DNA of 64,000 nucleotides from Ciona intestinalis (taxonomy: Eukaryota > Chordata > Ascidiacea > Phlebobranchia > Cionidae), in assembly GCF_000224145.3 (NCBI RefSeq), contig NC_020168.2:2942080-3006079 (forward strand). Reading direction: 5' to 3'. The translations under genes were made by a program, and so were the position numbers. Below the pieces are notes generated by a model. That model had not been told where the DNA came from. It was given only the letters and a program-made list of their open reading frames with translations, and made no database searches. This document shows positions 35,301 through 48,000 of this stretch, piece after piece; positions within the stretch are counted from its first letter, which is position 1; every line of letters starts with the position of its first letter.

Positions 35301-38300
35301 TATTATTATACCATTCTTTTTTATCTCATAAGTTTTGCTAAATTTTTTAAATGACCTGGGTTTTGCGGAATTCAAAAAATTGCTATCGAAAAGTTTTTGT
35401 TTCATAGACAAACTGTGTTCTGTGTCTCGTTATAAAACATTTGTGAAATCTGCCAGGTTTACAAGAAAAAAAGGTTTTACAAGCTTAATCGCTACAAATT
35501 ACAATAACAACAGACTTACACCAACTACTTATGTATACAGAAAACAAAATAGACTCCACTACTACGTTACAAGTGTTACAGTGAATGCTATTGGTATGAA
35601 ACATCACCTTGTATCATCAGCTCTTCGTGTAACGGCCGATTTATTCTTCTTAGTGGCCATGACTTCTTCCCATTCCTCCTTCTCTGCATCTCCGTTCATC
35701 AGTTCCTCTGATGTGGAGGACTGAAATAGAAGGTGGAAAGTGAAAACCTCAACACCATGGTTCAAATATACCTAGGACTTTAATGGGGATGAAAACGTGT
35801 ATGGCCATAATGTTGATGCTACTGTGTATGGCCATAAGTGGCAAACCTGGGGGGGAAAGTAGACAGGCCTACACTTGAATTTTTTGCACTGCATTAATGT
35901 GTTTTCATAAAAAAGAGAGTCTAACAAACTATTACCGCTTCCCCAACACTGTGGCACAGTGATCACAGCACTAGCATCAAGACCAGAGGAAAGAGAATTT
36001 ACATATGTGATAACTATTAACTAATTGGTAAAAAGTGTGTGAAACCGAACAGTTATTATAAAAGCTGAATTTGCTCCACCATGTGTGGATAAAAATAAGT
36101 TATATATATATACTTATTCACACAACTTATATAACAGGACAACCTATGTACATGGTAACTGATAAGATTTTTTGTAAGTTTAAAGCGTTTATTACCGAAT
36201 CATCTTGCTCTGAGTGAGATTCCGGAGATTGTGAGTTTGCTGAGTCATTCAAATACGTGAACAGCTGAGTCATCTCTTCATGAAGTCCGTTCAATACACA
36301 AGACTGAAATTCTTCAGCATCTTCTTGACGACCCTGATGTGGAGGAAACGAGTAAAACATTGAAAAACTGCCAGATAATAAGAAATAATTAGTTATTATT
36401 ATAGCAGAACATAAGCTTAGCATGTGTTTTTTAAAACTTGGCAAAATACTTTTTACATCTACTAAAAGACTGCATGTAGGTCAACAATCATAAAAAGTGC
36501 AGTAAATGCCAAATGACATTAAACAGATCTACTCGGGCTAGGGGTAATGCAAATATAAGTGTTTGAATAAGATAGTGTAGAGATATGGAGTTGTCAGACA
36601 AATACAACGTGTTACGTGTAATACCTTTTCTGATAGTGACGACTTTATAAGAGTAAGCATGTCGTAAATATATCGTGGCTCAAATGGAGGTCCGTGACGA
36701 ACTTCTTTTGTTACAAATCCACGCTTTGTGGAAAGGGGTCGAAACTCAGAAGCGAGTTGCAAGCTGAGTTTAAAATGAATGTTATGAAACTTAGTTATTC
36801 TCACTTTGGGTAGCAAATCCGTTTTTATAATACAAGTGTCTTATTTCATACACCTTGTGCCTGCTTACGTGTTACCACAAATGTAACTTTGTATGTGATA
36901 ATTTTAATAGAAAAAAAATACTTTCAAGTTTTGTATGGTTGACAACCCACAAGGGAAAATTCCATCTAGGAAGGCTATTTACTATTACAGAAAATACACT
37001 TGTTTCAAATAATAATCTAGCAATCCACCACCATTTGCATGCATGTAATTTATAACGCATTGATTACAACCCTTGATTTGCGAGCATGCGGCAATTTGTG
37101 ATAGAGGAAATCAATAATTAATTATACGATTGAGAGGCTTATTGTGGAGAAGGTTTTGGTAGGTATGTTGTGGTTATTTATTAAATATATATTTATAATA
37201 CTATAATTTTGACTTGTATATTAAACACTTTGTTTGCTATCACACATTTTAGGCTGTTTTGATAAATGGCCAATTCTGACCAAAATTCCCTGAAATTTCT
37301 TAATGCATGACTTCACACATAAAGATTCTCAATTTTTTTTACAAAAATAAATCATTTTTAATTTATCATACATAAAATGAAGTCACTTACAAACTATCGA
37401 TGATTGGTGAACAGGTCACTGTCTTCTGACTCAGGGGAGTAAATGTAGAAATACTTTTCAGAAACTGATAGAAAGGTGGGCACACCAGCAGCGCTTGTAA
37501 TGTCTTTTATAAATTGGTTAAGGAAGTTATTCACCAGTGGATATCAATGTATATAAAGTACTTAGTGGATAATGGTGTAGCAACTTTAAATTTTCAAATG
37601 ATACTGCATTGTGCATTGCGCTGGTGCTGGCATTGGGTTTATAAAATATAGTTAAATTTTAGTCTAAACTACAAATTAGTGAATATTTGTTGTATACATA
37701 AATAATACAAAATATTGTTTTCATATATAATATATAAATATATCAGCCTTTTATCCTTGATATTTTGTTAAGATTAAGGATACAGCGTTGATGTAGCACC
37801 AATTGCTAGTGTTGGTAAGTCCACGTGGTATGAATGCTTGTGGTTTGAATATTAACTCCATGTTGTGTAGCTCTTCTGTGGATGGATATAACAAAATGCA
37901 AACAGTATGTAGCTTACATATTCAAACGACTTTAGACTGTACTAAAAATCCTTAAATTCTTTTGATAAAAAATTTGTAAACAGTACAAGCTACAACCAAC
38001 TGCAGCCCTGCAGACTCACGTCGGCAATCCGAAATTGCTGCCGGTTTTGCTGATGCTATTTAATAAACCGTCAACAATTGAGTGTTAATGGTAGAAGCTT
38101 GATTAACACGTTTCAACTTTTAGTTTCGTTTATGTTGGTGGTTATAAAAGTTACAGTACAAAAGTTGTTTGTCACTTTTTACTCGTAAATACATCTGGCC
38201 GCCAAAATAAACGTTACACCACCGCCAAAAAGCAGATCCTAAGATTATGAAAAAGTCTACACCTGCAAGTTTAAAGATCTTTCAGTGCGTCACAAGCGCT

Positions 38301-40573
38301 ACTGTAACATAAACAATTACTGTTGGGCGTAATGGTTAATATAAAAGTTAAAACGTGATAAACGCGGACGTGCGTGTGTAATACAGGATCCTGAAACTGG
38401 CATTTGTTTATTCCAGTCCAACAATAACTAATAATCCTTTCAGATTTGTACTTCAGCTTGTTAAACGCCTGATACGAGTTTAATATGTTTTTGTTTACGT
38501 TTTATGCATTTCACTCAGTCATCGGCAATATTGCAGACTTATTTTAAAAACTGTATTGACAAGTAGTTACCAGTGCACTCTTCAGTGAGCCTCCAAGGCT
38601 GTGACTGATAAAATATTTAGCAAAACCAGGAATTTTCGTTTTCAGAAAAACCAATGGTGCTTATTACATAAACACATGATTACCTGCAATTCCCTTTGCA
38701 TTTGGATCTTCACTTGGTTTCACAAGACACAATGAAGATTTTGCAGCAGAACCATTTCTTACAGGTTTCGCACTGTTTGCGTCTGACTTTCGTTTATCAG
38801 GTTCTGTGGCAGGAGTACTGTCTTGCGCATTGTTATTTTTACGAATAGGTAACTGTTTTTGTTTGGGTGCTGGAGCAGTGCTTTCACTGCTTCCATTTGT
38901 GTTCGCTGAACCACGAAACAGTCCAGCCCAGCTGGTAACTTGTTTTGGAGTAGATTGTTTCGTTTGTTCGGATTTTTGAGATAACATAATGTTCGAGTCT
39001 GGTGATTGTTTTTCAGATGTTGAAAGTTTTGTGTTGGTAGTCCTTTGGTTGGTGGAATCTCCATTGACAACATGGGTGTGATTTTCCACAGGTTTAGGAT
39101 TTTTAGAGTCTGGAATACCATTCACATCCATGTGCACCGAACTTTTTTTATTGTTATTAATTTCAGAATATGTTATTGTATCCTTTGAAGGTACTTGTTT
39201 GTTTGCATCGTCATTCTCATTCCCACTGGAAGATTTGCGACGAATTATTTGTTTATTTACAGAAACAGGGTTTACTGCTTGTTGTTTCCCCTTTCGCTTT
39301 TCGGGAATTTTTAAATCTTCTTCTTTGTATATAATCTCCTCTTTGGATATTTTTCCATTTACAACACAAGTGTCATTTATTTTTTCACCACCTCCGTTAC
39401 ATAACGGAGTGTTGGAGGGTGGTTCAGTCAAAGAAGCGTCATTTGACTTTACAATGACCGCATCTTGAACATGGTCTGTTGGTTTTTCAACACCAACTAT
39501 ATCCTCCGGGAAGCAAAATGATAACTGGTGTGTATCTAATAAAAATGACATATATTACTTACATGTATATACATACCAGGTGCCTAATACCAAAATTCCG
39601 TTAAAAGACGATCCGCACAATATTTTTAATTCGGGAGAAAATGCCCGCACATGACATATGTAATAAATACTGCTGCATTAAACCTTAATAAATTACACAG
39701 AAAATCGGCGACAATTCGTGCAAAATAGAATATTTTAAATAAAGATCCACACAAAAAAAAATCCTCCGCCAAAAAAAATTTCCTCTGCCAAAAAAAATTT
39801 CCAATCTGGCAGATGACAATGGCCAAACTACAAACATTAAATAAAAATGTGCAGTAATTAAAACAAACCTTCTGGGGGCCAGGATGTAGGAAGCTGTGAA
39901 AACAAAAATAAATTTTAAACAGCGAAAGTTCCAATACATTGCGTAACATTACCTCCACACACTCATGGTGTTTGTAAATCTGTTGCAGCTTTACTTCAAA
40001 ATCTCCGAACTAAAAAATGAATTATTTATAACAAGGTAATAAAGTGTGCCTACAGTTCTAGGAAAGCTTGACAATGTCAACCAGAACGAAATGAATCACA
40101 AAATGAAATCAAAAGGATATGTATTATAAAAAAATAAAGTCTATAGCCTATTAGCTGTCCAGCGCCGTAGCACAGTTGGTTAGCACGCAAAGTTATTTGC
40201 TGCTGTCATTGTGAGCGAATGTATCCTTAAGCAAAACACTTAACGGCACAGCTCCAACCCAGTGGTCATTAATAAGTTGTCAAAATTATCAGTCACACAT
40301 AAAGAAAATGTAAAAATTCCATATAAAAACAATCACCCACAAAGTAATATACTTGGTAACTCGTAAGCTGGCACGAGGTGTATAAAACAGAACACCCGCG
40401 TTATAACGACTGTCATTTTCCAGAGATTAAAGTAAGGTACATTCATTCGTTCGTTCATTTATAGTTATGAAGTGTTATTGCACCTTTAATTAGAAACCTT
40501 ATTTATGCATTGTATAAATATTATGAAGCACAGGGTATTAACTTACTTCTATCATAGTGGAGCTTAAATCCAT
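32398..40573 (-). CDS. USP10: ubiquitin carboxyl-terminal hydrolase 10
   Basis: Deubiquitinase acting with G3BP in stress-granule and ribosome control. Fourteen in-phase exons give 714 aa (human 798): 40573-40547, 40009-39953, 39893-39869, 39535-38684, 37875-37784, 37503-37391, 36763-36625, 36333-36196, 35720-35608, 34989-34797, 34357-34213, 33928-33866, 33378-33257, 32463-32398. FGDF, the G3BP-binding motif, is at residues 10-13. The large exon 4 is a low-complexity linker with SWAGLF (about 238-243), as in human SWASLF. The Cys box is [16 protein letters not shown], with catalytic Cys347; [19 protein letters not shown] follows; the His box is GGHYTTDVF, with His665; the end is [13 protein letters not shown]. 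Intron 10 must use a GC donor (CAG|gcaagt) to keep frame. Exon 1 (nine codons) is the least certain, supported by phase, a gtaagt donor and the following FGDF. Confidence 0.94.
36845..36905 (-). mobile_element. SINE 3' fragment
   Basis: Short reverse fragment with 'cttgtgcctgcttacgtgtt' and 'gtaactttgtatgtgata', in USP10 intron 6. It is too short for firm assignment. Confidence 0.5.
40158..40450 (+). mobile_element. tRNA-derived composite SINE, near full length
   Basis: Head 'agcgccgtagcacagttgg', body, and 3' block ending 'attaaagtaaggtacattca'. It lies in USP10 intron 1, between the nine-codon first exon and the FGDF exon. Confidence 0.87.
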
Positions 40574-43351
40574 TTATATGGTTAAACACTGAGTGTCATT
40601 TTAAAGGGAGTATTAAAATGTTATTGCTCCACAAAATTCCGATATTTTCTGTACAGATCTGTTCAACGATTTATATAAAATCCTGTGTTGTACAGAGAAA
40701 GGTTAGAAAAATAAGTTCTACTTGAAACTTTGCGCATTAAAAACACTTCTGCTGTCAATCCACTGCTCAACAAAAGTTAACTTTATTAGGGATAGCACAC
40801 CTTCATTAAAACTGCAATGCGCATCATAATAAGCATAAAGCTTCGTCACTAAAGTATGTGTTGATTTATACAATAAGTTTTAAAACTTTACAAACAGTAA
40901 AACGTTTGATCTAAGCAGATACATGATAACAGTTCTAATTTTCTCGCGCACAACCGGCATTTTTTGCAGGCAACCACAGTCGCTACGCTTGAATGAAACC
41001 ACAGCTGCCGAAAACACTGAACAACATGATCATTGACTAGCTCACACTCAAACAAATATTGATGTATTTTTGTCAATGTTTAAAGCACAGTAACACAACA
41101 CAATTTAGTGTCTTTGTCATACAAAAAAAACTTAAACATATTACCATGATTTCAGATGACTTAGCAGCTGTTTTACGTTATATTCGCTCTCTTGTAGGAC
41201 CAACTTTGATTTGCCAAATGCGTTTGCTTTATCGCGGTAACTTAATGGTTTTAGCGAATATTAACTTGGTAAAATGGAACGTACTTATTAACTGTCGGTA
41301 GAATTGAAGAACCCTTTTTGTACGTTGTCTGACCGCTAAACGTAACTACTGACGAATAACCTCAATACCCCTACCCCCAACCAATAACCCCTAACCACAA
41401 ACCTGTGACACTTTCCACCAGCGTAATATGAATGCAATGCGGCGTTCCGCTTGCTGCTGTTGTTGCTGAAGGTAGATGTTGTATATTGACTTCCGACGTT
41501 GCGTGCTCTTACACTAGACGCCTATAAGCTCTTCAATCTCGTTCAAGCTCTTCAATCTCAACTCTCAATAAATAGATAGCACTGAAAAGTGCTCAGCAGA
41601 ACATGTATGTATGACGCACAATAGTGGTTGCTTAACGCTAACAATCTAGACAGTTTAGGTGTCGCGGGTTACTCTGAGTTAAAACACTTGAACATTCGTA
41701 TTAATAGCGGGCCAAAGTGTGGAAATTAAGTGAAAAAGTTTCATAATCTCTATATATTGCGGTAACCTAGGCAATCCCGACTGTAATTTACCGGAGACCC
41801 CATAACTACAGTGCTAAAGTTTATACGGACACTATTACCCTTTTTGCATGGTCACTTTTATGCGCGTAAGTACTCGCATATTTACACACAAAAACAAAGT
41901 TAACACGCATAACGTCATAAGCGTGTCATCTGCTGTAGGAGGTTGGTTGTTACTCGCATTATGCGAGTAAAGAAAATTATTGTGGAAGTACAGTTTCACT
42001 TTTAAGAGATTAATCTTTTTCGGGTATTATTTTTACAGTTTTCAGTTCAGAGCCGTATATAAACACTCTGACCATAAGGTATCATAACTTATTTTATAAA
42101 CTAGATTTAACAATATTATGCTAAAATAGGCTAACTCAATGTTGATACGAGCATAAACCAATGACCATGCAAAATAACGCGGTTAGCGAGTTATCATATG
42201 ACGAGTTAATGCGGATCGTTATTCGCATTAAATTTTTACCATGCAAAACGTGTATATGTAGTCTATTCATCGTATACTACCGGGTTTTCGCGGTGGTAAC
42301 GCAACGGTTATTATATATGACCGTTTCGCTTGGGTTTTACGTCATTTCTGGCTCGCTATAAATGATGTTCAATTGTTTTGACGTATAGTTGCCCACCTAG
42401 AAACCTCACGGGTTATACGTTTTGAAGCGTAAGAGTATAGCCACGAAACCTCAATTTTCTGTTATTTTGGAAACTATAGTGGTACATTTAGATCATATTT
42501 GAGCATCCCTCTTAGGGTTTCGTTGGTATGCCCCTTTTAAATTGTTCATTTTTTATTTTCTTTGTTTATTCTATCTTTTCTTTAACTAATTGTATCTGTA
42601 ACAGAATACTCATAGTTTAAAGGTCACATGTATCCGACCGACGGCCATTATTATTATTATGGTGTATATACACGGCATGTTATCGTACCTGCTGGTAGAA
42701 AGGATTAATGCGGCGACCTGTTGTCCCGGAACAAATAATTTCGTTTGGTCCACATGGTTTAGTTTGTTGTACATTTCATGTTTGCTCGACATGACGAAAT
42801 GTGTATAAGGTATGTCACAATCCGGTGTTCGCTATATAAAGATGGGAGTGAAATATTACACACGTTGTTGCCGTACTCTACGGTTTCTGGTACTAATACT
42901 AAATTACGCTATACTGTTTATACGTTTTGGTATTTTTCATGAGAGCGAGGTAATGTTACAACAATACCAACATTGCAAACCTCACGAGTATTTAAAAAAT
43001 ACTTTGAGCATTAGAAATCAGAACGAAGTGATCATTTTAAATGTTTATGTGGGAGTCATTTACTCTCTGACAATTTACAGATGGTACTCCACCGATATGA
43101 CGCCATGAAATGTTGTAATTGCTATGACGCGCGTGTTTCATTCACAAATATTTTAACAAAGGTGGTATTACCTTTCGTGACATTTTGAGTTGTTAATATC
43201 GCTCTATATAGCCTACTTTATTGATGTAACCGACCGTTGTAGGCTATCACACAACCGAAACCCATGCAAGGGAGAAATCTAAACTGTTCTAGTATATACG
43301 TCACTTCCCTGTTTCTTGTTTGTTGCCCTGCGACCCCAAAATAGCGCTAGA

Positions 43352-43428
43352 AATTGGTAAAACACGATCGGGAAATGTGAATTTTAGGTGCTAACAGTAT
43401 CCCATCTCCAACAGTACTATATATCCAT
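43352..43428 (+). mobile_element. MITE subfamily B, 3' half only
   Basis: 'ttttaggtgctaacagtatc' and 'cccatctccaacagtacta' match the right half of subfamily B; the left half is missing. Confidence 0.6.
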
Positions 43429-43434
43429 TATATA

Positions 43435-43621
43435 TTGGTATTGGGGACGATGGAACACCTTTAGCACAAAATATCTAAATATCCTGATCGTGTTTTAAAC
43501 AATTAACAATGGTCTATGGTAGTCGTATGGATATATGGTTATATAATTCTTTGTTTTTTTTACTATTAAATGGGATGAGAAAAAAATGAAAGGTGTCTCA
43601 TTTTTCCCCACCCTACTATAT
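43435..43621 (-). mobile_element. TA-flanked MITE (subfamily A)
   Basis: 'ttggggacgatggaacacct' start and 'ttttccccaccctactata' end, adjacent to the half copy at 43352. Confidence 0.82.
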
Positions 43622-43835
43622 CCATCACGCACTTAAAAATGTTAAAAATATACTTGTACATTAAATGGTATGGTTGATGTTATTTTGTAGCTTAATTGCA
43701 TATTGTGTACTGTATGAGAAATTACAATCTTTAAGAGAAACGATTTTTTTTACCATAAACAACATTTAACTAATGACGCAATCTTATGTGCCGCACAGAT
43801 ACAAAACACCCGGTAATGAAAACGGTAAGATTTCA

Positions 43836-43846
43836 GGGGATTCCCC
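43836..43846. promoter_or_regulatory. palindromic NF-kB-type site
   Basis: GGGGATTCCCC, a full match to the kB consensus GGGRNNYYCC as a symmetric 11-mer. It lies about 340 bp upstream of the TATA box of the IAP gene. Whether Rel proteins bind here is inference. Confidence 0.5.
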
Positions 43847-44182
43847 AGGTTACGCTGCGGACTTTCTCGTGCGGTGATGGTACGTACGTAGTTTAAAAGT
43901 AGGCACAGTACAGTAGTGAAGCTACAAATTGAAAATATGAGGCTTTGGCGTTGGTCACAGTACAGTATAAGGTCAGTTTATAGTAAAAAAATAAACACTG
44001 TATAATTGTGAAAGAAGTTTAACCGACATATTGTGAAAGAAGCACATGGCAGTTACTATCTTCTCTCGATATTGCACAATGTGGTTTCTGCTTTTGTCGC
44101 AACTTCAGCCTATGTCTGTTGGAATCAAATTTTAATATAATTATCTGTTTTATCCAGTCGAGGCCAGAACTGCTGTGAGTTG

Positions 44183-44190
44183 TATATATA
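44183..44190 (+). promoter_or_regulatory. TATA box of the IAP gene
   Basis: TATATATA lies 42 bases upstream of the proposed start codon at 44232, with 'ggaccagaacaataaaag' between. This spacing suits a short 5' leader. Confidence 0.5.
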
Positions 44191-44231
44191 GGACCAGAAC
44201 AATAAAAGTTATTTAAAGAATCTATAATCAG

Positions 44232-45046
44232 ATGCTGGTCAACCCTGCTAATGATCCACCTGGTCAGAGGTCAACTTATATTAACCCAGGTATGTAAGCT
44301 GTTATTGGACTATACATGACATATAGTAAGAAGGGGAAATAAGGGCCACCTTATCATTGTATTTTCCCATTTCGTTGTAAACATAGAACATTCAAAGAAT
44401 TTTTAAACCGTATCCTCACGATTTCCGTATAGGCCGTTGTTATTTGCTTAAAACACTTTCGGGATATTTGGATATTATGTGCTAAAGGTGTCACACATTT
44501 CTTTACCCCAATATATGTTGCAGTTAAATCAACTGTGTGACGTTGTGTTGTAACTTTTAAATCACTTGCTTTTAAACCACCCGCGCCTTGGCACCGTGGT
44601 GAGCGGATTAATTCGTAACGTATATAGTAGGGTGGGGGAAGATGGGACACCTTTTCGTTTGGTTTTCTCTTTTCATTTGGTAGTAAACAAAGAAAATTCA
44701 TTGAATTATAAAACCATATCTTCACGACTTCGACAGACCGTTGTTAATTGTTTAAAACACAAACAGACTATTTGGATTTTATGAGTTAAAGGTGTCCCAT
44801 CTCCCCCCATTCTACTATATGAAACAGAATACCCGTGTTATAACGACTGCTGTTGCCCCGCAACGCGAGGATAAAGCAAGTTACATTTATTCATGCGGGT
44901 CATACCGACCATGATAGACCATGTACTGATATATAAGATATATACTTACAATACCTTTACCGTTAATGAGACACCGTATCGTATGCTTTAATTGAACACG
45001 TTAGTGGTCATATAGATCCTTTTTCGTCGAACAGTTGTTCTTGGCT

Positions 45047-45078
<32 letters not shown>

Positions 45079-48000
45079 GCTAATAGGGTGATTATTTTCC
45101 GCACTTATCCTAATTCTTAATTCTAGCATTTTTTCTTTAATCTCTTGATTGAAATCAAATCGTAATATATATTTATAATTTTTAGACTGAATTTTTAGAT
45201 TTAAGACCGCACGATGAGCGATTAATTCACGATTACTTTCCTCATGCACTTTACATAGCGGAAACACCGTCTGGAGTTTGGCGGGAAACGACGGCAAGCG
45301 TGTTGTATCTACACAACGATTCACGACTGAATCAAACTATTACCATTTAAACGGGGGCGCATTAAATGCACTACTCTTATACCGTATTATCATTAATCGT
45401 AATTGAAACATTATTTTTAATTCAACATCATATGATTAATATTAACTTCTAACATTACCTAATTACTGCGTGATTACGGTTTGTCAAAATTCACGAAAAC
45501 AAACGTTTTTAAGCGACGACAACGTTAACTAGTGTAAGTTTACAATAAACACATGGTACAGGAGTTGTACAAAGCGTATTTACACATATTCTTTACCAAT
45601 CACTTAATCCTCATACGTCATAAGTTTCATTGGTTATAATACATGTATAAATACATTCTGCCTATACTGCTCTACAGTCACCAATGGCGACTAAAACCCG
45701 TTTTGTTGGTTACTTCAGATTTGTTTTTGATCGAGCCCAGTTGACAGTGTAGTAAAAGGGTTAACTAATATAGCAGGGTGGGGGTAGATGGGACACCTTT
45801 TCATTTTGTTTTCTCTTTTCATTTGGTAGTAAACAAAGAACATTTAATGAATTATAAAACCGTATCTTAACGACTTCCACAGACCGTTTTTAATTGTTTA
45901 AGGTGTCCCATCTTCCCCGACTCTACTATCTTATGCCAATTAGTTTAAAACGTGTTCATTCATTAGATCTGTGATCTCTTGTTTGTATTACGTTCGCGCT
46001 TCTCTCTCGCTGATCTGATTTACATTTATTGAATCACAGGTGATGTTCGCAGTGAATCGTATCGTTTGTCGACGTTTAGTGCATCGAGGTTTAACGGCCA
46101 GTTTTCTCGACTGGGTTCCAGAAATGGATTCTTCTACACAGGGTTTAGAGACAGGGTGAAATGTTTCAGGTTAGTTCGTGCAACGCTTACAACTTGCGAT
46201 TGGAATTATTACTGGTATATAACTACATAATTTATTTTGGATGTTATCATGATACTGCAGTAACTTTGGTGGAGCAATCGGGCCTTTGTTATGTAACAGT
46301 CACGCCGTTAGTTTAATAAGTTTTGTACTTCCACTGTTTTAAGCAATATAACATTTCTTATTTAAAAAGTGTTTTTTAAATTTGAAAACCGAATTAGTAA
46401 AATTTTTAATTTAAAACAGTACCATTACTTGTTTTGAGAAATATAACATGACAATATTATTTTTTTTAGTTTACACAATCCATAAAGGCGTGTTGGAACG
46501 ACTGTTCTGTCATACTTCCCGTCTTTTTGCTTTTGTATACTTTTCCAAAATTTATTACCGTGACCGAGGAGACAAAATAAAGTAATTTATTTATTCAGCT
46601 GTGGACAAAACGTTGAGCAACTCAGAGGAAACGAAGACCTAAGTAATCCAGGATGGCACAAACATAACTGTTTGATGCCGCGTGGTGGCGACCCTGATAA
46701 CATACCGTGTAAGTTTCTTATGACAATGATTTTAATTGGAATAAACAGCGTAAAAAAGTTGGTTTTTTCTTGCTGAATTGAAAAAAAAAGTATTAGAAAC
46801 AATATAAGTAGCAAACAAACCAAAACTGTTGTTTTAATAAAGAATTTCCAAACAAATGCAAATGTCATCGTTTTTTTATATTTCTACAGTTTATCGGACT
46901 TCTACATCTGCTGCCTCTTGCGCTCCATCTGTTCACATGAACATATCAATACAACATCCACCTGCTGGAACAGCACAACCAGCAGCAATGACCCGAGTTT
47001 CATCAACTACCAGTAACCAAAGCGTTTCCATAAATGTACAACATAACAGTGTGTCGGCCTTGGAGCAAGTTTTCCCGTGTCATGAACCTATTAATCCACA
47101 CATGCGAAGAGAAGCGAGTCGAATTCAGACATTTCGGGATCAAATGAATGTGTGGTCCTCAAACAATATTACCGCTTCCCCTGAACGGATGGCGGCTGCT
47201 GGTTTATTTTACATAGGTAAGTGATGATACCACATCTACCGTTGTGTGCGTGTGCTGGGTCCTAAGACATTTAAAGACAATATAGTAGGGTGGGGGGAAG
47301 ACGAGACACCTTTAGCACCATGTTATCTAAATATCCTGATCGTGCTTTAAACATTTAACAACGGTCTATGGGATACGTAAGAATACAGTTTTATAATTCT
47401 TTGAATGTTCTTTGTTTACTACCAAATGGGGCAAGAAAATACAATGCGATGGTGTCCCATCTTCCCCACCCTTATATTGCTAAAACTCTTTTGCTATCAC
47501 GATGTGTATAAAACAGAACATCCGTGTTATAACGACTGTCGTTTTGTGGCTACGCGAAGATAAAGAAAAGTTAACTTTATTCATGTTGTAACAAAAATAA
47601 AATATTTTATTTAACAGGACAAACGGACCGAGTGAAATGCTGGTATTGCAACGGTGGTCTTCAGAATTGGCTTCCTAACGATGACCCATGGTTCGAACAC
47701 GCAAAGTGGTTTCCAACGTAAGAGCACTTATTTATATTTAACGGATCGTTTTTTTTTTTGTATGTTGCGCTAACAGCAGAAATAAAAAAAACTGTACGTC
47801 CATAGCATATTGAAGTGTACTGATGTGATATGCCCATATATTTCGATAGATTTACCATATTTAAACGGAAAATTCTATGTCCAAACGAAATAAAGATTCC
47901 ACTGTATACACTTAAACGCTTATATCGAGTAGGGTGGGGGGAGATCGACCTACCTTTAGTACATAATATCCAAATGTCATGAACGAGGTATGGGAGTCAT

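Larger units (their letters stand above)
40574..44182. other. intergenic region between USP10 and the IAP gene
   Basis: A divergent intergenic region holding the upstream sides of USP10 and the IAP gene, a near-perfect 21 bp palindrome at 41949-41969, MITE copies at 43.35-43.62 kb and an NF-kB-type palindrome at 43836. ORFs at 42161-42361 and 42812-43108 (+) resemble nothing I recognise and are not spliced to anything convincing. Confidence 0.55.

Noticed and set aside
42812-43108. 98-residue ORF in the USP10-IAP interval
   Set aside because: No recognisable domain and no neighbouring exons; hydrophobic content is expected from AT-rich codons.
45684-45708. Alternative first exon for the IAP gene (MATKTRFV, after a TATAAATA)
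   Set aside because: Phase also fits, but the donor (gttact) is weak and the segment lies inside dispersed repeat R2. The exon at 44232-44289 has a better donor, a TATA box and more protein-like residues.
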